NCBI GenBank assembly: GCA_964386865.1
Contig: CAYLUN010000031.1
Span: 1-55,182, forward strand
Reading direction: 5' to 3'
Length of the DNA stretch: 55,182 bases
Origin: CAYLUN01 sp964386865
GTDB taxonomy: Bacteria; Verrucomicrobiota; Kiritimatiellia; RFP12; UBA1067
Shown piece by piece: positions 1-7,988 of this stretch. Below the pieces are notes generated by a model that saw only the letters and a list, made by a program, of their open reading frames with translations, had not been told where the DNA came from and searched no databases. Position numbers and translations under genes: made by a program. Position 1 is the first letter of the stretch; the number at the start of each line of letters is the position of its first letter.

Positions 1-503
1 GCAGCATGAGCAACGCCCTGCGCGCCGGCTTCAGCATCAACCAGGCCTTCGAGACGGTCGTGCAGAACGGCGAAAAGCCCATCGCGCAGGAGTTCGGCGT
101 CCTGCTCCAGCAGATGCGCGTGGGCATGAACTTCTACGACTCCCTCCAGAGCCTCGACAAGCGCGTCGGCAGCGACGACCTCACGCTCGTCGTCACGGCC
201 ATCGATATCGCGCGCCGCACCGGCGGCAACCTCACCGAGATATTCGACAAGATCAGCCTCACCATCCGCGAGCGCATGCGCATCGAGCGCCGCGTCCAGA
301 CGCTGACCGCCCAAGGCAAGCTGCAGGGCATCATTGTGGCGATGATGCCCGTGATCCTCGGCACCGCCATGACGATGATTAAGCCCGGCCTGATGATCCC
401 GTTCTTCAAGTCCGTCAACGGCATGATCGCGGTCGCCATCACCATCACGCTCATCACCGTCGGCTGGTTCTTCATCCGCAAGATCATCAAGATCGACGTC
501 TAG
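1..503 (+). CDS. TadB-like type II/IV pilus assembly membrane protein (5' truncated by window edge)
   Basis: This is the C-terminal T2SSF (GspF/TadB) domain of an inner-membrane platform protein for a Tad-type or related pilus or secretion machine. The frame is open from base 3, and the homology to TadB begins already in mid-domain (LRAGFSINQAFE), so the true start lies upstream of the window; the ATG at base 6 is probably internal. Visible features are the family-typical VGSDDLTLVVTAI and RRTGGNLTE segments, a charged RERMRIERRVQ stretch, then two hydrophobic segments (about residues 109-127 and 140-157) and the basic RKIIKIDV tail that commonly ends TadB proteins. It is convergent with the next gene, 61 bp away. 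TadB is favoured over GspF because of the ending and the single T2SSF domain visible. Confidence 0.8.
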   Translation, partial: SMSNALRAGFSINQAFETVVQNGEKPIAQEFGVLLQQMRVGMNFYDSLQSLDKRVGSDDLTLVVTAIDIARRTGGNLTEIFDKISLTIRERMRIERRVQTLTAQGKLQGIIVAMMPVILGTAMTMIKPGLMIPFFKSVNGMIAVAITITLITVGWFFIRKIIKIDV

Positions 504-564
504 CCCGCCCCGGGAGCGGAGCCACTCCTGTCCCCCGTCGGTCGTCGGTCATCTACCGCGCGCG

Positions 565-2559
565 CTACTCCAGCGGCAGCGGCTGCGAGGCGTCGCACGC
601 GGGCAGCGATTTGACGAGTTCGGGCAGGTCGTAGACCCGCAGCGCGCCGTGGACGGCGTTGATGAGCTGGTTGGTCGCCAGCGGGTGCTCCAGCAGCTCG
701 CTCCACGACGCGAGGCCGCCGATCAGGGTGACGTGCTCGAACAGCCCCGGCTCCAGCGCCGCCGCGTGCAGCGCCGCTGGCACGGCCACGCCGGTCGCAG
801 CCAGCCGGACTTTGACCTTCACCTCCTCGCGCGGCAGGCCCCGCGCGAAGCGCCCCCACTGGAGCACGTCCTCGGCCCGCTTGGCCAGGTAAGAGGTTCC
901 GAGCAGATAGGCCGCAAAGGCGTCCTTCCACTCGAGTCCGAGCTTGTCGTCGCGGTCGCCGATCACCCCGCCCTGCGTCAGCCCCAGACCCCGCAGCTCC
1001 GCCACGACCACGGTCTCGCCGCGTTTGACGCACGCGGCGATCTCCTCCGCGTCGGCCGCCCACGCGCCGGCCCCGCACACCAGAAGCGTCACCGTCGTCG
1101 CGAGCGGAACCTCCGAACCGTAGAGCAGCGCCGCCAGTTCGATCCCGGGCTCGGGGCGCAGGCAGAAGGTGACCGGATGCTTGCCCAGGCTCTTTAAACT
1201 GCGGTACGCCTCCTCCTGATCCGTCACACCCGGCGGCAGCTCGCTCAGCCGCCGGATGCCCGTCACCTGCCGCACCTGTTCGAGCGCTGCAGCCGGGTCT
1301 TGCCACAGCGCCGCACGCGCCCTCGCCAGCTCCGCATTGCGCATGCGGTTGATGTCGTGCGCGCTGCGCTCGCCCGGCAGCAGCATGACCTGGCCGCCCG
1401 GCGTACACCACGCTTCAGCGCCCCGGATGAGAGGCTCGTCGGGACGCTCGGGCAGCACGTCCGCGCTGTCGAGCAGCCAGCGCTTCATCCAGCCCACGGC
1501 CCCCGCCCGCAGGGGGGCTGTGAACCCGTGCTTCTCGTCCGCCACGCACTGCGCAAGACGGTCGCCCGCCCCGAACAGCTCGTACACGTGCCGCGCCTTC
1601 CCGACGGACGCGCGCGCCCCATCGATGTCAAAGAAATCCTTGGTCGCGCTGCAGACCAGCGTCGGGTTCGGCGCGCGCAGCGCCACGTACTCCGCGTGGT
1701 CCATCCCGAAGGCGAGCTGCCCGAAGATGTTCTGCTCCGCGTCTTGGGGGCCGATCTTCTCAGCCACGTGCCGCAAATCCGTGATGTAGCAGCTCGGCGC
1801 GGCCGCCCGGATGCGCGGGTCGAGCGCCATCAGGTAGCTTGTGAGCGTGCCGCCGCCCGAGTTGCCGGTGCAGCCGAGCCGGCCGGGGTCGACCTCCGGG
1901 CGGCTCGCCAGATAGTCCAGCGCCCGCATTCCGTCCCAGATGCGGAAGGTCGCCGTGCTGCGTCCGAGCAGGATGCTGCCCACGCCGAGCCGCGAGTGCG
2001 CGGCCGTGCCGCTCACGCGCGGTTTGCCAGCCGCGTCAAGCAGCTGCGCGCGCTCGCCCTGGTCGAGCGGGTCGTAGAGCAGGGCGGCCATGCCGTTGCG
2101 GGCCAGGTTTGCGCAAACCCATTGGTAGGCGTCGCAGTCTTTGCCGCCCGCGCTGTGGCCGCACGGCACGAGCACGCCGGGCGCCTGTGCGTCGCCGTTG
2201 CCAGGCAGGTAGAGCAGCGCCGTCACATGGTGATTCGGCTGGCTCTCAAAGAGCACCTTCTCGACGCGGTAGCCGTCGCGTGCGATCACGCCCACGGTTC
2301 GGGCGTTGAGCGGCGTGCGGGCGGGAAAGCCGCCCAGCGCGCCGACGAACCGCTCCCTGATCCGCCGCTGATAGGCCTCCGCCTGCTCTTTCGTGGCCAG
2401 CGCCGCGCGCGCGGCGTCGGCCCGGTCGGTCGCCTCGGCCACTTGCTGCAGCCAGTAGTGGCGCATCATCAGCGCGTTGGTCTGCGGCCGCGCCTGCCAC
2501 TCGTTCTCGCCGCTGCAGCAAGCCGCAGCCAGAAGCACCCCCAGCATCCATCGTTTCAT
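565..2559 (-). CDS. Exported alpha/beta-hydrolase, acetyl-xylan-esterase-like (tandem hydrolase halves)
   Basis: A 664-residue exported protein. The N-terminus (MKRWMLGVLLAAACC) is a short signal peptide; the cysteines at 14-15 make a lipoprotein possible although the lipobox is weak. The first half (about 60-370) is an alpha/beta-hydrolase of the acetyl-xylan-esterase-like type: nucleophile elbow GNSGGG, a likely acid in SATKDFFDID and a likely histidine in DEKHGF. The second half (about 420-650) looks like another hydrolase fold, but its elbow position reads AATGVAV and lacks the Ser. Such proteins often deacetylate or cleave carbohydrate esters; the substrate here is not predictable. The ATG at 2559 is supported by the signal peptide. 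No partner genes adjoin it. Confidence 0.75.
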   Translation of the reverse strand: MKRWMLGVLLAAACCSGENEWQARPQTNALMMRHYWLQQVAEATDRADAARAALATKEQAEAYQRRIRERFVGALGGFPARTPLNARTVGVIARDGYRVEKVLFESQPNHHVTALLYLPGNGDAQAPGVLVPCGHSAGGKDCDAYQWVCANLARNGMAALLYDPLDQGERAQLLDAAGKPRVSGTAAHSRLGVGSILLGRSTATFRIWDGMRALDYLASRPEVDPGRLGCTGNSGGGTLTSYLMALDPRIRAAAPSCYITDLRHVAEKIGPQDAEQNIFGQLAFGMDHAEYVALRAPNPTLVCSATKDFFDIDGARASVGKARHVYELFGAGDRLAQCVADEKHGFTAPLRAGAVGWMKRWLLDSADVLPERPDEPLIRGAEAWCTPGGQVMLLPGERSAHDINRMRNAELARARAALWQDPAAALEQVRQVTGIRRLSELPPGVTDQEEAYRSLKSLGKHPVTFCLRPEPGIELAALLYGSEVPLATTVTLLVCGAGAWAADAEEIAACVKRGETVVVAELRGLGLTQGGVIGDRDDKLGLEWKDAFAAYLLGTSYLAKRAEDVLQWGRFARGLPREEVKVKVRLAATGVAVPAALHAAALEPGLFEHVTLIGGLASWSELLEHPLATNQLINAVHGALRVYDLPELVKSLPACDASQPLPLE

Positions 2560-2640
2560 GAACGGCCTCCACGCTTGGCATCAGCATAGCAAGGCGAGCC
2601 GCATGACGTCCAGCCTTCAGGCGCTAAACTGAATCGCGAC

Positions 2641-2891
2641 CCGCTCACTTGGGTGCGATTTTACTTCGTTGCATCGCACCCAGAAGTCAGAATTCAGGAG
2701 TCAGAATTCAGAATTGCTTCGCAACGACTTACATACGAAAGCGCCGCCCAAAAAGGTGTCTCCCAAAGAGGAGACAGGAAGAATCTCGCGCGAATCGGAC
2801 ATAACTCGTTGGCATCCAACTCCTGAATTCTGGCTTCTGGCTTCTGAATTCTGTGCGATTGCAATAGTTTGCAATCGCACCCCGCTCACTT
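2641..2891. mobile_element. MITE-like palindromic insertion with terminal inverted repeats and flanking direct repeats
   Basis: The gap between 2560 and 3109 holds no gene but has a clear structured insertion. A 10-bp terminal inverted repeat, GGGTGCGATT (2651-2660) and AATCGCACCC (2873-2882), bounds it. The direct repeat CCGCTCACTT flanks it (2641-2650 and 2882-2891, the right copy sharing one base with the terminal repeat). Inside, CAGAATTCAGGAGT (2688-2701) pairs perfectly with ACTCCTGAATTCTG (2819-2832). Each end also folds on itself: GGGTGCGAT/ATCGCACCC (2651-2659/2673-2681), and a 12-bp stem with a 4-base loop (2853-2864/2869-2880). No coding frame is supported. It is read as a non-autonomous element with a target duplication of about 9-10 bp; exact ends are uncertain by a base or two. 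Confidence 0.65.
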
Positions 2892-2896
2892 TGCGC

Positions 2897-2926
2897 TTGC
2901 GCAATAATGTGGGAATCGCTTACTAT
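2897..2926 (+). promoter_or_regulatory. Candidate sigma70 promoter for the RRM gene
   Basis: TTGCGC (2897-2902) and TACTAT (2921-2926) are separated by 18 bp, in an A/T-richer stretch just right of the MITE-like insertion. This would give an untranslated leader of about 180 bases before the RRM start at 3110, which is long enough to hold regulatory structure. The match to consensus is moderate. Confidence 0.4.
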
Positions 2927-3109
2927 TGTGACGCTATTTTTGGTTTTTGATCATACGGGGCGCGTCATTGTCTTTGCCGGTGAACGAAAAAGCCGGTGGC
3001 GCGTTTGGGCATGTGTACTGCCTGCGGTGCGTTCTTGTGCCATGGAGGGCCGCGCTGCCGGATACAGCAACGACATGGCTATGACAGTGAACACACGAGG
3101 AATGCAGAC

Positions 3110-3448
3110 ATGGATATCTATGTTGGCAACCTTCCGTATTCGACCACAGATGACGACTTGAGAGGCTTGTTCGCGGCGTATGGTGAGGTTGCCTCCGCCC
3201 GTGTCGTCATCGACCGCGAGACCGGGCAGTCGAAAGGTTTCGGCTTCGTCGACATGCCGGACCGGAGCCAGGCCCAGCAGGCGGTCAACGCGCTGAACGG
3301 CTATGACAGCGATGGCCGCAAGCTGCGCGTGAACGAGTCCCAGCCGAAACCCCGCGACGACCGCGGCCCCCGCGGCGGCGGCGGTGGTGGTGGCGGCGGC
3401 GGCTTCCGTGAGCGCCGCGGCGGCGGCGGCGGCGGCGAGCGCTGGTAG
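3110..3448 (+). CDS. Glycine-rich RRM-domain RNA-binding protein
   Basis: A 112-residue protein with one RNA recognition motif (residues 1-80) and a Gly/Arg-rich tail. RNP2 reads IYVGNL (3-8) and RNP1 reads KGFGFVDM (about 41-48), both with the aromatic residues that stack on RNA bases. The tail holds two poly-Gly runs separated by Arg-rich residues, as in bacterial Rbp proteins linked to cold or stress RNA binding. The ATG at 3110 is chosen because the RRM begins directly after it and ACGAGG lies nine bases upstream; the longer open frame before it has no RRM character. It is a single-gene unit with a long leader and its own terminator. The target RNA is unknown. Confidence 0.9.
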   Translation: MDIYVGNLPYSTTDDDLRGLFAAYGEVASARVVIDRETGQSKGFGFVDMPDRSQAQQAVNALNGYDSDGRKLRVNESQPKPRDDRGPRGGGGGGGGGGFRERRGGGGGGERW

Positions 3449-3485
3449 GTCGGCAGACCGGACGTCGCAGATCACACGACGACGT

Positions 3486-3515
3486 GGCGGCACCCTTCGC
3501 GGGTGCCGCCTTTTT
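3486..3515 (+). terminator. Rho-independent terminator of the RRM gene
   Basis: A perfect 10-bp stem, GGCGGCACCC (3486-3495) with GGGTGCCGCC (3501-3510), a 5-base loop and TTTTT at 3511-3515, 37 bases after the RRM stop. The T-run lies only on the + side, so it mainly serves the RRM gene rather than the convergent tolA/tonB-like gene that ends at 3526. Confidence 0.9.
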
Positions 3516-3525
3516 CGTGCGCGCG

Positions 3526-4371
3526 TCACTCGACTTTGAACTCGACCGTCAGCACGTCGTACTGCTTGAGGAACGCCACCGAGAGGCCGCGGATCGGCAT
3601 CGCGTTTGCCGCGGCCTTCAGCACCGTCTGGTCGAAGAAGGCGCTTCCGGAAGACTGCCTGATCCGGTACGAAACCACGCGGCCTGACATGTCCAGCCGG
3701 ATCTCCAGCAGGGCGGGCTTGGGCCCTGCGTCGCCCACGCCGGGCTGCTCCCACGCCTCGTACATCGCCCGCTTCACCAGCGACGCGCACCGCGACATTT
3801 CGTCCTCGGGGATGCTGTTGCGCAGCCCCGGCTTCGCGCCCTTATCCAGCATCTCGCGGATCTTGTCACGCGACAGCGCCGCGTCCGTCAGCGGCTTGGT
3901 GGTCGCCGGCTTGAGCTTGGTGAAGTCCCCCTTCGGCTGGGGCGCTCGGACGGGCACGGGGGCTTCGATGCGCGTGCCCTTCACAAACGGCTTCTTCGGG
4001 GCCGGCTTGTCCGGCTTCTTGTCGGGCTCCTTGGGCTTCACCGGCTCCGGCTTCTTTTTCACGGGCTCGGGCTTTTTCTGCTCGACCACAATGGCGTCCG
4101 GGGGCGGGTCGGGAAGCGGCACGGGGGGCGGCGCGTCCGGTTCCGGCTCCGGCACCGGCGCGGGCATTTCCTGCTTGTCCGGAGGCTGCTCCGGCGGCAC
4201 GTTGGGCGGAACCAGGTTCTCCTCCAAAACCACCGTGAAATCGACGGGGATAGCCAGCTCCTGAGGCCGAAAGGCGGGCAGCAGCGGCACGAGCACGGCG
4301 GCAAGCAGCAACACGCCGTGCAGCGCGCACGACCACTTCATCGAATAGGTGTTGACCGGCCCCGTCTTCAC
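3526..4371 (-). CDS. TolA/TonB-like energy-transducing periplasmic protein
   Basis: A 281-residue protein with an N-terminal membrane anchor (about 11-33), a long Pro/Lys/Glu-rich periplasmic stretch with repeated KKPEPVK-type units (about 55-150), and a C-terminal TonB/TolA-type domain (about 190-281, with VVSYRIRQSSGS and a DQTVLKAA helix). It would carry proton-motive energy from the upstream TolQ/R (ExbB/D) pair to the outer membrane. The start is a GTG at 4371 with GGGAG six bases upstream; the first internal Met has no ribosome site. It is last in the tolQ-tolR-tolA-like operon, 26 bp behind the ExbD-like gene. TolA is somewhat favoured over TonB because a YbgC gene lies divergently next to the operon, but tolB and pal are not in the window. 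Confidence 0.8.
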   Translation of the reverse strand: MKTGPVNTYSMKWSCALHGVLLLAAVLVPLLPAFRPQELAIPVDFTVVLEENLVPPNVPPEQPPDKQEMPAPVPEPEPDAPPPVPLPDPPPDAIVVEQKKPEPVKKKPEPVKPKEPDKKPDKPAPKKPFVKGTRIEAPVPVRAPQPKGDFTKLKPATTKPLTDAALSRDKIREMLDKGAKPGLRNSIPEDEMSRCASLVKRAMYEAWEQPGVGDAGPKPALLEIRLDMSGRVVSYRIRQSSGSAFFDQTVLKAAANAMPIRGLSVAFLKQYDVLTVEFKVE

Positions 4372-4397
4372 ATCAGGCTCCCGCAGCTCCTACGCCC

Positions 4398-4808
4398 CTA
4401 GTCGGACAGCGTCACCAGCGCCATCCGCGTGATTTTGACTTTGTAGAGGATCTTCATAACGTCAATCACTTTGCCGTACTCGATCCGCTCGTCGCCGCGC
4501 ACCAGCACGGCGGTCTCCGGGTCGTCGGCCGCCAGGTTGCCCAAGGTGCGCTCGAGATCCTCGAGCGTGATCGCCCGGTTGTTGAGGTACACCTTGCTCT
4601 CCGCGTCCAGCGTGACCACGTTGGTCTTCTTGGTCGGCAGCTCGTCGGTCTTGCCCTGCGGCAGCCGGATCGAAATGCCTTGCTCCAGCGCGGGCATGGT
4701 GATGATGAAGGTGATCAGCAGAAGGAACGTCAGGTCGATCAGCGACGTCATATCGATGTTGTTGATCACCGTGGACGGCTTCTTGCGACCCAGCCGGCGC
4801 AGCGCCAT
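4398..4808 (-). CDS. ExbD/TolR family biopolymer transport protein
   Basis: A 136-residue ExbD/TolR protein. One transmembrane helix (about 23-40) begins with the family signature SLIDLTFLLLITF, in which the aspartate (residue 26) is the expected proton-carrying residue. The periplasmic remainder includes the typical VVTLDAESKVYLN and VLVRGDERIEYGKVIDVM segments. Its ATG overlaps the stop of the ExbB/TolQ-like gene by one base (TAATG), so the two are probably translationally coupled in a fixed ratio. It works as a stator component beside the TolQ/ExbB-like pentamer. Confidence 0.9.
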   Translation of the reverse strand: MALRRLGRKKPSTVINNIDMTSLIDLTFLLLITFIITMPALEQGISIRLPQGKTDELPTKKTNVVTLDAESKVYLNNRAITLEDLERTLGNLAADDPETAVLVRGDERIEYGKVIDVMKILYKVKITRMALVTLSD

Positions 4809-5554
4809 TAGTCATCCCTCCCCTGAAACTCGCAGGCGATGCGGCCCAGCAGCTCGTCCGCGAAGCCGTCCATGTCCGTAGCGAGCTGGCGCACCTTGAT
4901 CGCGAGGTTGTTGTAGAAGATCGCGCACGGGATCGCCACCAGAAGCCCCACGACCGTTGTGACCAGCGCCGAGGAGATGGCGGGAGCGATCACGGAGAGC
5001 AGCACCGTCCCCTTCGTCCCCATGTCAGCGAACGCGTCCAGCACGCCCCAAACCGTGCCCAGCAGGCCCAGCATGGGAGAGGCCGTCACGATCGTCGCGA
5101 GCAGCCCCATGCCGTGCTCCACGCGGATGCCCTCCTCCTGCACCGTGTGCTCGCACGTGCTGCGGACGAGCTCGATCTCTCGCGGCGACAGCGCGGCGTT
5201 ATCCGCGCCGCTCAGCTTGCCGATCACCGAGCGCCGCACGTCCGGGTCGAGCAGCTTGACCATGCGCTCGCAGGTGCGATCGTAGATCAGCTCCAAGGAC
5301 GTGAGCGAGCCCTTCTTGCGGAGCAGGTAGTAGTCCAGCACATCGCGGCCGGCCAGAAACTCGCGCAGAAACCGGCGGCTGTTGCGGATGATGCTGTTCA
5401 GCTCCTGGTTCTTGCCGATGATGATGGCCGCCGCCACGATCGAGCTGGCGACCTGCACCAACACGATTCCCTTGCCCATCATGTTCGACGCCATGAAGCC
5501 GCCGAGCAAAGACGCCACAGGCAAACCGACCGCGAGAAAACCGAGTCCATACAT
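4808..5554 (-). CDS. MotA/TolQ/ExbB family proton channel protein
   Basis: A 248-residue member of the MotA/TolQ/ExbB family with an N-terminal hydrophobic helix (about 4-22), a cytoplasmic loop, and a C-terminal pair of helices in the family domain (MLGLLGTVWGVLDAF and ISSALVTTVVGLLVAIP). These helices form the proton channel around ExbD/TolR. The start at 5554 is preceded by AGGAGG eight bases upstream. It is the first gene of a three-gene operon and is divergent from the YbgC-type thioesterase, with candidate promoters for both directions in the 145-bp gap. Confidence 0.9.
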   Translation of the reverse strand: MYGLGFLAVGLPVASLLGGFMASNMMGKGIVLVQVASSIVAAAIIIGKNQELNSIIRNSRRFLREFLAGRDVLDYYLLRKKGSLTSLELIYDRTCERMVKLLDPDVRRSVIGKLSGADNAALSPREIELVRSTCEHTVQEEGIRVEHGMGLLATIVTASPMLGLLGTVWGVLDAFADMGTKGTVLLSVIAPAISSALVTTVVGLLVAIPCAIFYNNLAIKVRQLATDMDGFADELLGRIACEFQGRDD

Positions 5555-5587
5555 GAGAGAAGCCTCCTACACAAAAAGGAGGAGTAA

Positions 5588-5616
5588 AGAATGCGTCACG
5601 CGCGCCCGGAAGTCAA
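5588..5616 (-). promoter_or_regulatory. Candidate promoter of the tolQRA-like operon
   Basis: On the minus strand TTGACT (5611-5616) is followed after 17 bp by CATTCT (5588-5593). The -35 is strong and the -10 weak. It sits 34 bp before the ExbB/TolQ-like start codon. Confidence 0.45.
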
Positions 5617-5640
5617 CTCCATGTTGAGATAAACATGCGC

Positions 5641-5669
5641 TTGTCAAGCCGGCGGGCGGGCCTTAAACT
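5641..5669 (+). promoter_or_regulatory. Candidate promoter of the YbgC-type thioesterase
   Basis: TTGTCA (5641-5646), a 17-bp spacer and TAAACT (5664-5669), 30 bp before the start codon at 5700. It diverges from the promoter of the tolQRA-like operon. Confidence 0.55.
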
Positions 5670-5699
5670 GAATCCCCATACCGAGCCAAGGAGCCGACT

Positions 5700-6131
5700 A
5701 TGCCCGAGCTGCGCCGCGTCACGATCAGTTACCGAGTGCCTTACGCCGACACCGACCAAATGCACGTCGTGTACTATGCCAACTATCTGGCCTACTTTGA
5801 GCGCGCGCGCAACGAGCTGCTGCGGGCGTGCGGCTACACCTACCGGGCCCTTGAAGCGAGCGGCTTCGGGCTGCCCGTCTCGGAGGCGCACGTGAGCTAC
5901 CTCGCGCCGGCCACCTATGACGACCTGCTGGAGATCACCGCGTGGTGCGAGGGCTTCAGGGGGGCGCGCCTGACCATCCGCTGCGAGGTGCGGCGAGAGG
6001 GGCGGCTGCTGGCCGAGGGGCACACCGTGCACGCGCTGGTCGACCTCCGCACGCTGCGCCCGGCCCGGCCCTCAGCCGACCTTCGGGACGCCCTCGGCGG
6101 GGCCTTGTCCGCGGCCCCCGCCGCGCCCTGA
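5700..6131 (+). CDS. ybgC: YbgC/FadM-family acyl-CoA thioesterase
   Basis: A 143-residue hot-dog-fold thioesterase. The diagnostic sequence YADTDQMHVVYYANYL (about 15-30) holds the catalytic aspartate and the long hydrophobic helix; VSYLAPATYDDLLEI marks the following strands. The protein hydrolyses acyl-CoA or acyl-ACP thioesters in the cytoplasm. In proteobacteria ybgC opens the tol-pal operon; here it lies divergently beside a tolQRA-like operon, which supports both identifications. The C-terminus is extended and Ala/Pro-rich beyond the fold. It is convergent with the DUF4340 gene, only 2 bp from that gene's end. Confidence 0.88.
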   Translation: MPELRRVTISYRVPYADTDQMHVVYYANYLAYFERARNELLRACGYTYRALEASGFGLPVSEAHVSYLAPATYDDLLEITAWCEGFRGARLTIRCEVRREGRLLAEGHTVHALVDLRTLRPARPSADLRDALGGALSAAPAAP

Positions 6132-6133
6132 CT

Positions 6134-7975
6134 TCACAGCGCGTCCACGAGCCGCGACGACAGCACGCGGAGGCTTTCCGCGTCCAGAACGAACACCACG
6201 TCCAACCCGCGGAGCATGGCGTAGCGCTTGCCGAAGCCCGCCTCCTTGCCGACCAGCAGGGTCTTCCGCAGCGCGTCCGTTGCGTCCACGTCGAGGCTGA
6301 CCTCGAGCCAGGCCGACCGGAGCCCGTAGGCGTCGAGGTCGTCGAGCGCCACGCCCAGCTTCTCGATCCGGTCCGCTTTGAGAGCCGTTGCGCACGCGAG
6401 CCAGGCGCCGAGCCGCTCGGAGGCCACGTGGCCCGTCATGCCCTCGCCGAGGCGCCACACCAGGCTGCCCGCGTCGCGCCGCACCGTCTCCCCGGCGCCG
6501 CCCCCCTGCCTCTTCACCGTGATCCGCCGCACGCTGTCCGCGCTCAGCTCGAGCACGGCCTTGTCGTGCAGCCCCAGCAGGCCGATCAGGCTCACCAGCG
6601 CGGGCGGGACGTTGCTGCTCGCCACGTGGAACACCGCCGGCGTGTTCGTGAACGTGACGCGGTAGCTCGTCCCCTCCACGTCGTCAGGCGCGATGGTGAA
6701 GCGGTACGCCGACTGCTCGGCGACCAGCTCCACGTAGCTGATGGGCGGCGCGGTTTCCGCCGAAAGGCGCTGAGTCTCTTGAGCGTCCTCCGTCACGGAG
6801 TCGGCGTTCACGCGCAGCAGCCGCTCAACCGTCTCGCGCACCGCACGCTGATCCGCCCGATCCTCGACCGGCGCCTGAAGCCGCCACACGTCATTCGTCT
6901 GGGCGAGCGCGAACAGGACGTCGCCGAAGCGCACCTCCAGCCGGCGAACGCTGTCCGGCCTGTCGAAAAAGAGCCGCGTGTCGCGAAGGTCAGACGGCTT
7001 CAGGCTGAGCGCATTCACGACGTCGTTCGAGACCGCTACGACCGTGTCCCCGCCCTGAAGCAGGGCGTAGCGGAGCGCGTCCGAATCATCGAGCGGTCGG
7101 CCGAACAGCAGGCGCGCCGACACCGACGAGCCGCCCTCCTGCAGACTGACCTGCAGCGCGGCATCGGAGCCCAGCCCGTAGAGCTCCATTCTGGACTTCA
7201 GTGCCGAGTCGGCGTCCGACACGCTCATCGCCGTGGCCGCCGTGGGCCACACGAAGCGCGCCACGCGGGCGCCGAGCAAGGCGTCCAGCACCGCTTCGAC
7301 GCGCGCGTCCGAAGCGGGCGCCGCAGCGGGCTGCACCAGGCGCCAGGTCCCCGTCTCCTTCGACAGCTTGATAAACGGACGCCCCGGCGACCGAAGCTCC
7401 AGCGTCCGCACCGACGCGCGGTCGCCGTGCACCAGCTTGCGCGAACGCAAGTCGTCTGCGCTTCGCGGCAGCACCGCGCCCAGGTCGGCAGAAGCCACGA
7501 GGACCTGGTCGAGGTCGTCGACGCGCACGTACACCTCCTGCCCCAGCGGCGTCGGCGAGCCCACCCGCACCACCGTCTGCCACTGAGGGCCGCAGAACAC
7601 CACCGACGCCAGCGCGGACGAGAGGCCGAGCTCCTTGAGCGACAGCTCGCGCCGGCGCAGCTCCTGCGAGCTGATCGCGTCCGACACCCGCGCGTTCTCG
7701 AACGTGTCGATCAGGCGGGCCACCGCGCCTTGGTCGGCCCGCGAAGGGAAAGGCGCGTGCATGTCCCAGCGGCCCGCGCGACGCCGCAGCTCGACGCGGA
7801 CGTCGCCGCGCTCCACCACCACGCTCTCAAGCGAGTCCAGCGGATGCGTGAGCAGCGTGGCCCGAACCTTGCTCTCGGACGGGAAGAAGCGCGCGCGCCG
7901 CTGCGCCGCCCACAGGAGCAGCGCGCACACGCAGATGCCCGCCAGCAGAAAAAGAATGACCCGTCGATTACCCAT
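6134..7975 (-). CDS. DUF4340 domain protein, membrane-anchored
   Basis: A 613-residue protein with one N-terminal membrane helix (about 6-23) and a large presumably periplasmic part made of repeated DUF4340-type units: segments such as WRLVQPA, WRLQAPV and VWRLGEG recur after Asp/Arg-rich strands, the usual DUF4340 pattern. No catalytic motif is visible. It is the last gene after an ABC ATPase, a permease and a GldG-like protein, spaced 13 bp from the latter. DUF4340 proteins are regularly coded beside GldFG-type ABC genes; their biochemical role is not established. Confidence 0.75.
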   Translation of the reverse strand: MGNRRVILFLLAGICVCALLLWAAQRRARFFPSESKVRATLLTHPLDSLESVVVERGDVRVELRRRAGRWDMHAPFPSRADQGAVARLIDTFENARVSDAISSQELRRRELSLKELGLSSALASVVFCGPQWQTVVRVGSPTPLGQEVYVRVDDLDQVLVASADLGAVLPRSADDLRSRKLVHGDRASVRTLELRSPGRPFIKLSKETGTWRLVQPAAAPASDARVEAVLDALLGARVARFVWPTAATAMSVSDADSALKSRMELYGLGSDAALQVSLQEGGSSVSARLLFGRPLDDSDALRYALLQGGDTVVAVSNDVVNALSLKPSDLRDTRLFFDRPDSVRRLEVRFGDVLFALAQTNDVWRLQAPVEDRADQRAVRETVERLLRVNADSVTEDAQETQRLSAETAPPISYVELVAEQSAYRFTIAPDDVEGTSYRVTFTNTPAVFHVASSNVPPALVSLIGLLGLHDKAVLELSADSVRRITVKRQGGGAGETVRRDAGSLVWRLGEGMTGHVASERLGAWLACATALKADRIEKLGVALDDLDAYGLRSAWLEVSLDVDATDALRKTLLVGKEAGFGKRYAMLRGLDVVFVLDAESLRVLSSRLVDAL

Positions 7976-7988
7976 ACCACCTTTTGCG

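Noticed and set aside
2625..2635. TAAACTGAATC shared with the ybgC promoter -10 region (5664-5674)
   Set aside because: The 2625 copy has no -35 at a suitable distance and no gene in the right place; an 11-mer match can be chance.
2682..2853. CRISPR-like appearance of repeated GAATTC/CAGAATTC units
   Set aside because: Units are short, unevenly spaced and arranged as inverted arms; no spacers of constant length and no cas genes.
3361..3446. GGC/GGT-rich run as a mobile or regulatory repeat
   Set aside because: It codes the glycine-rich tail of the RRM protein, a normal low-complexity feature.
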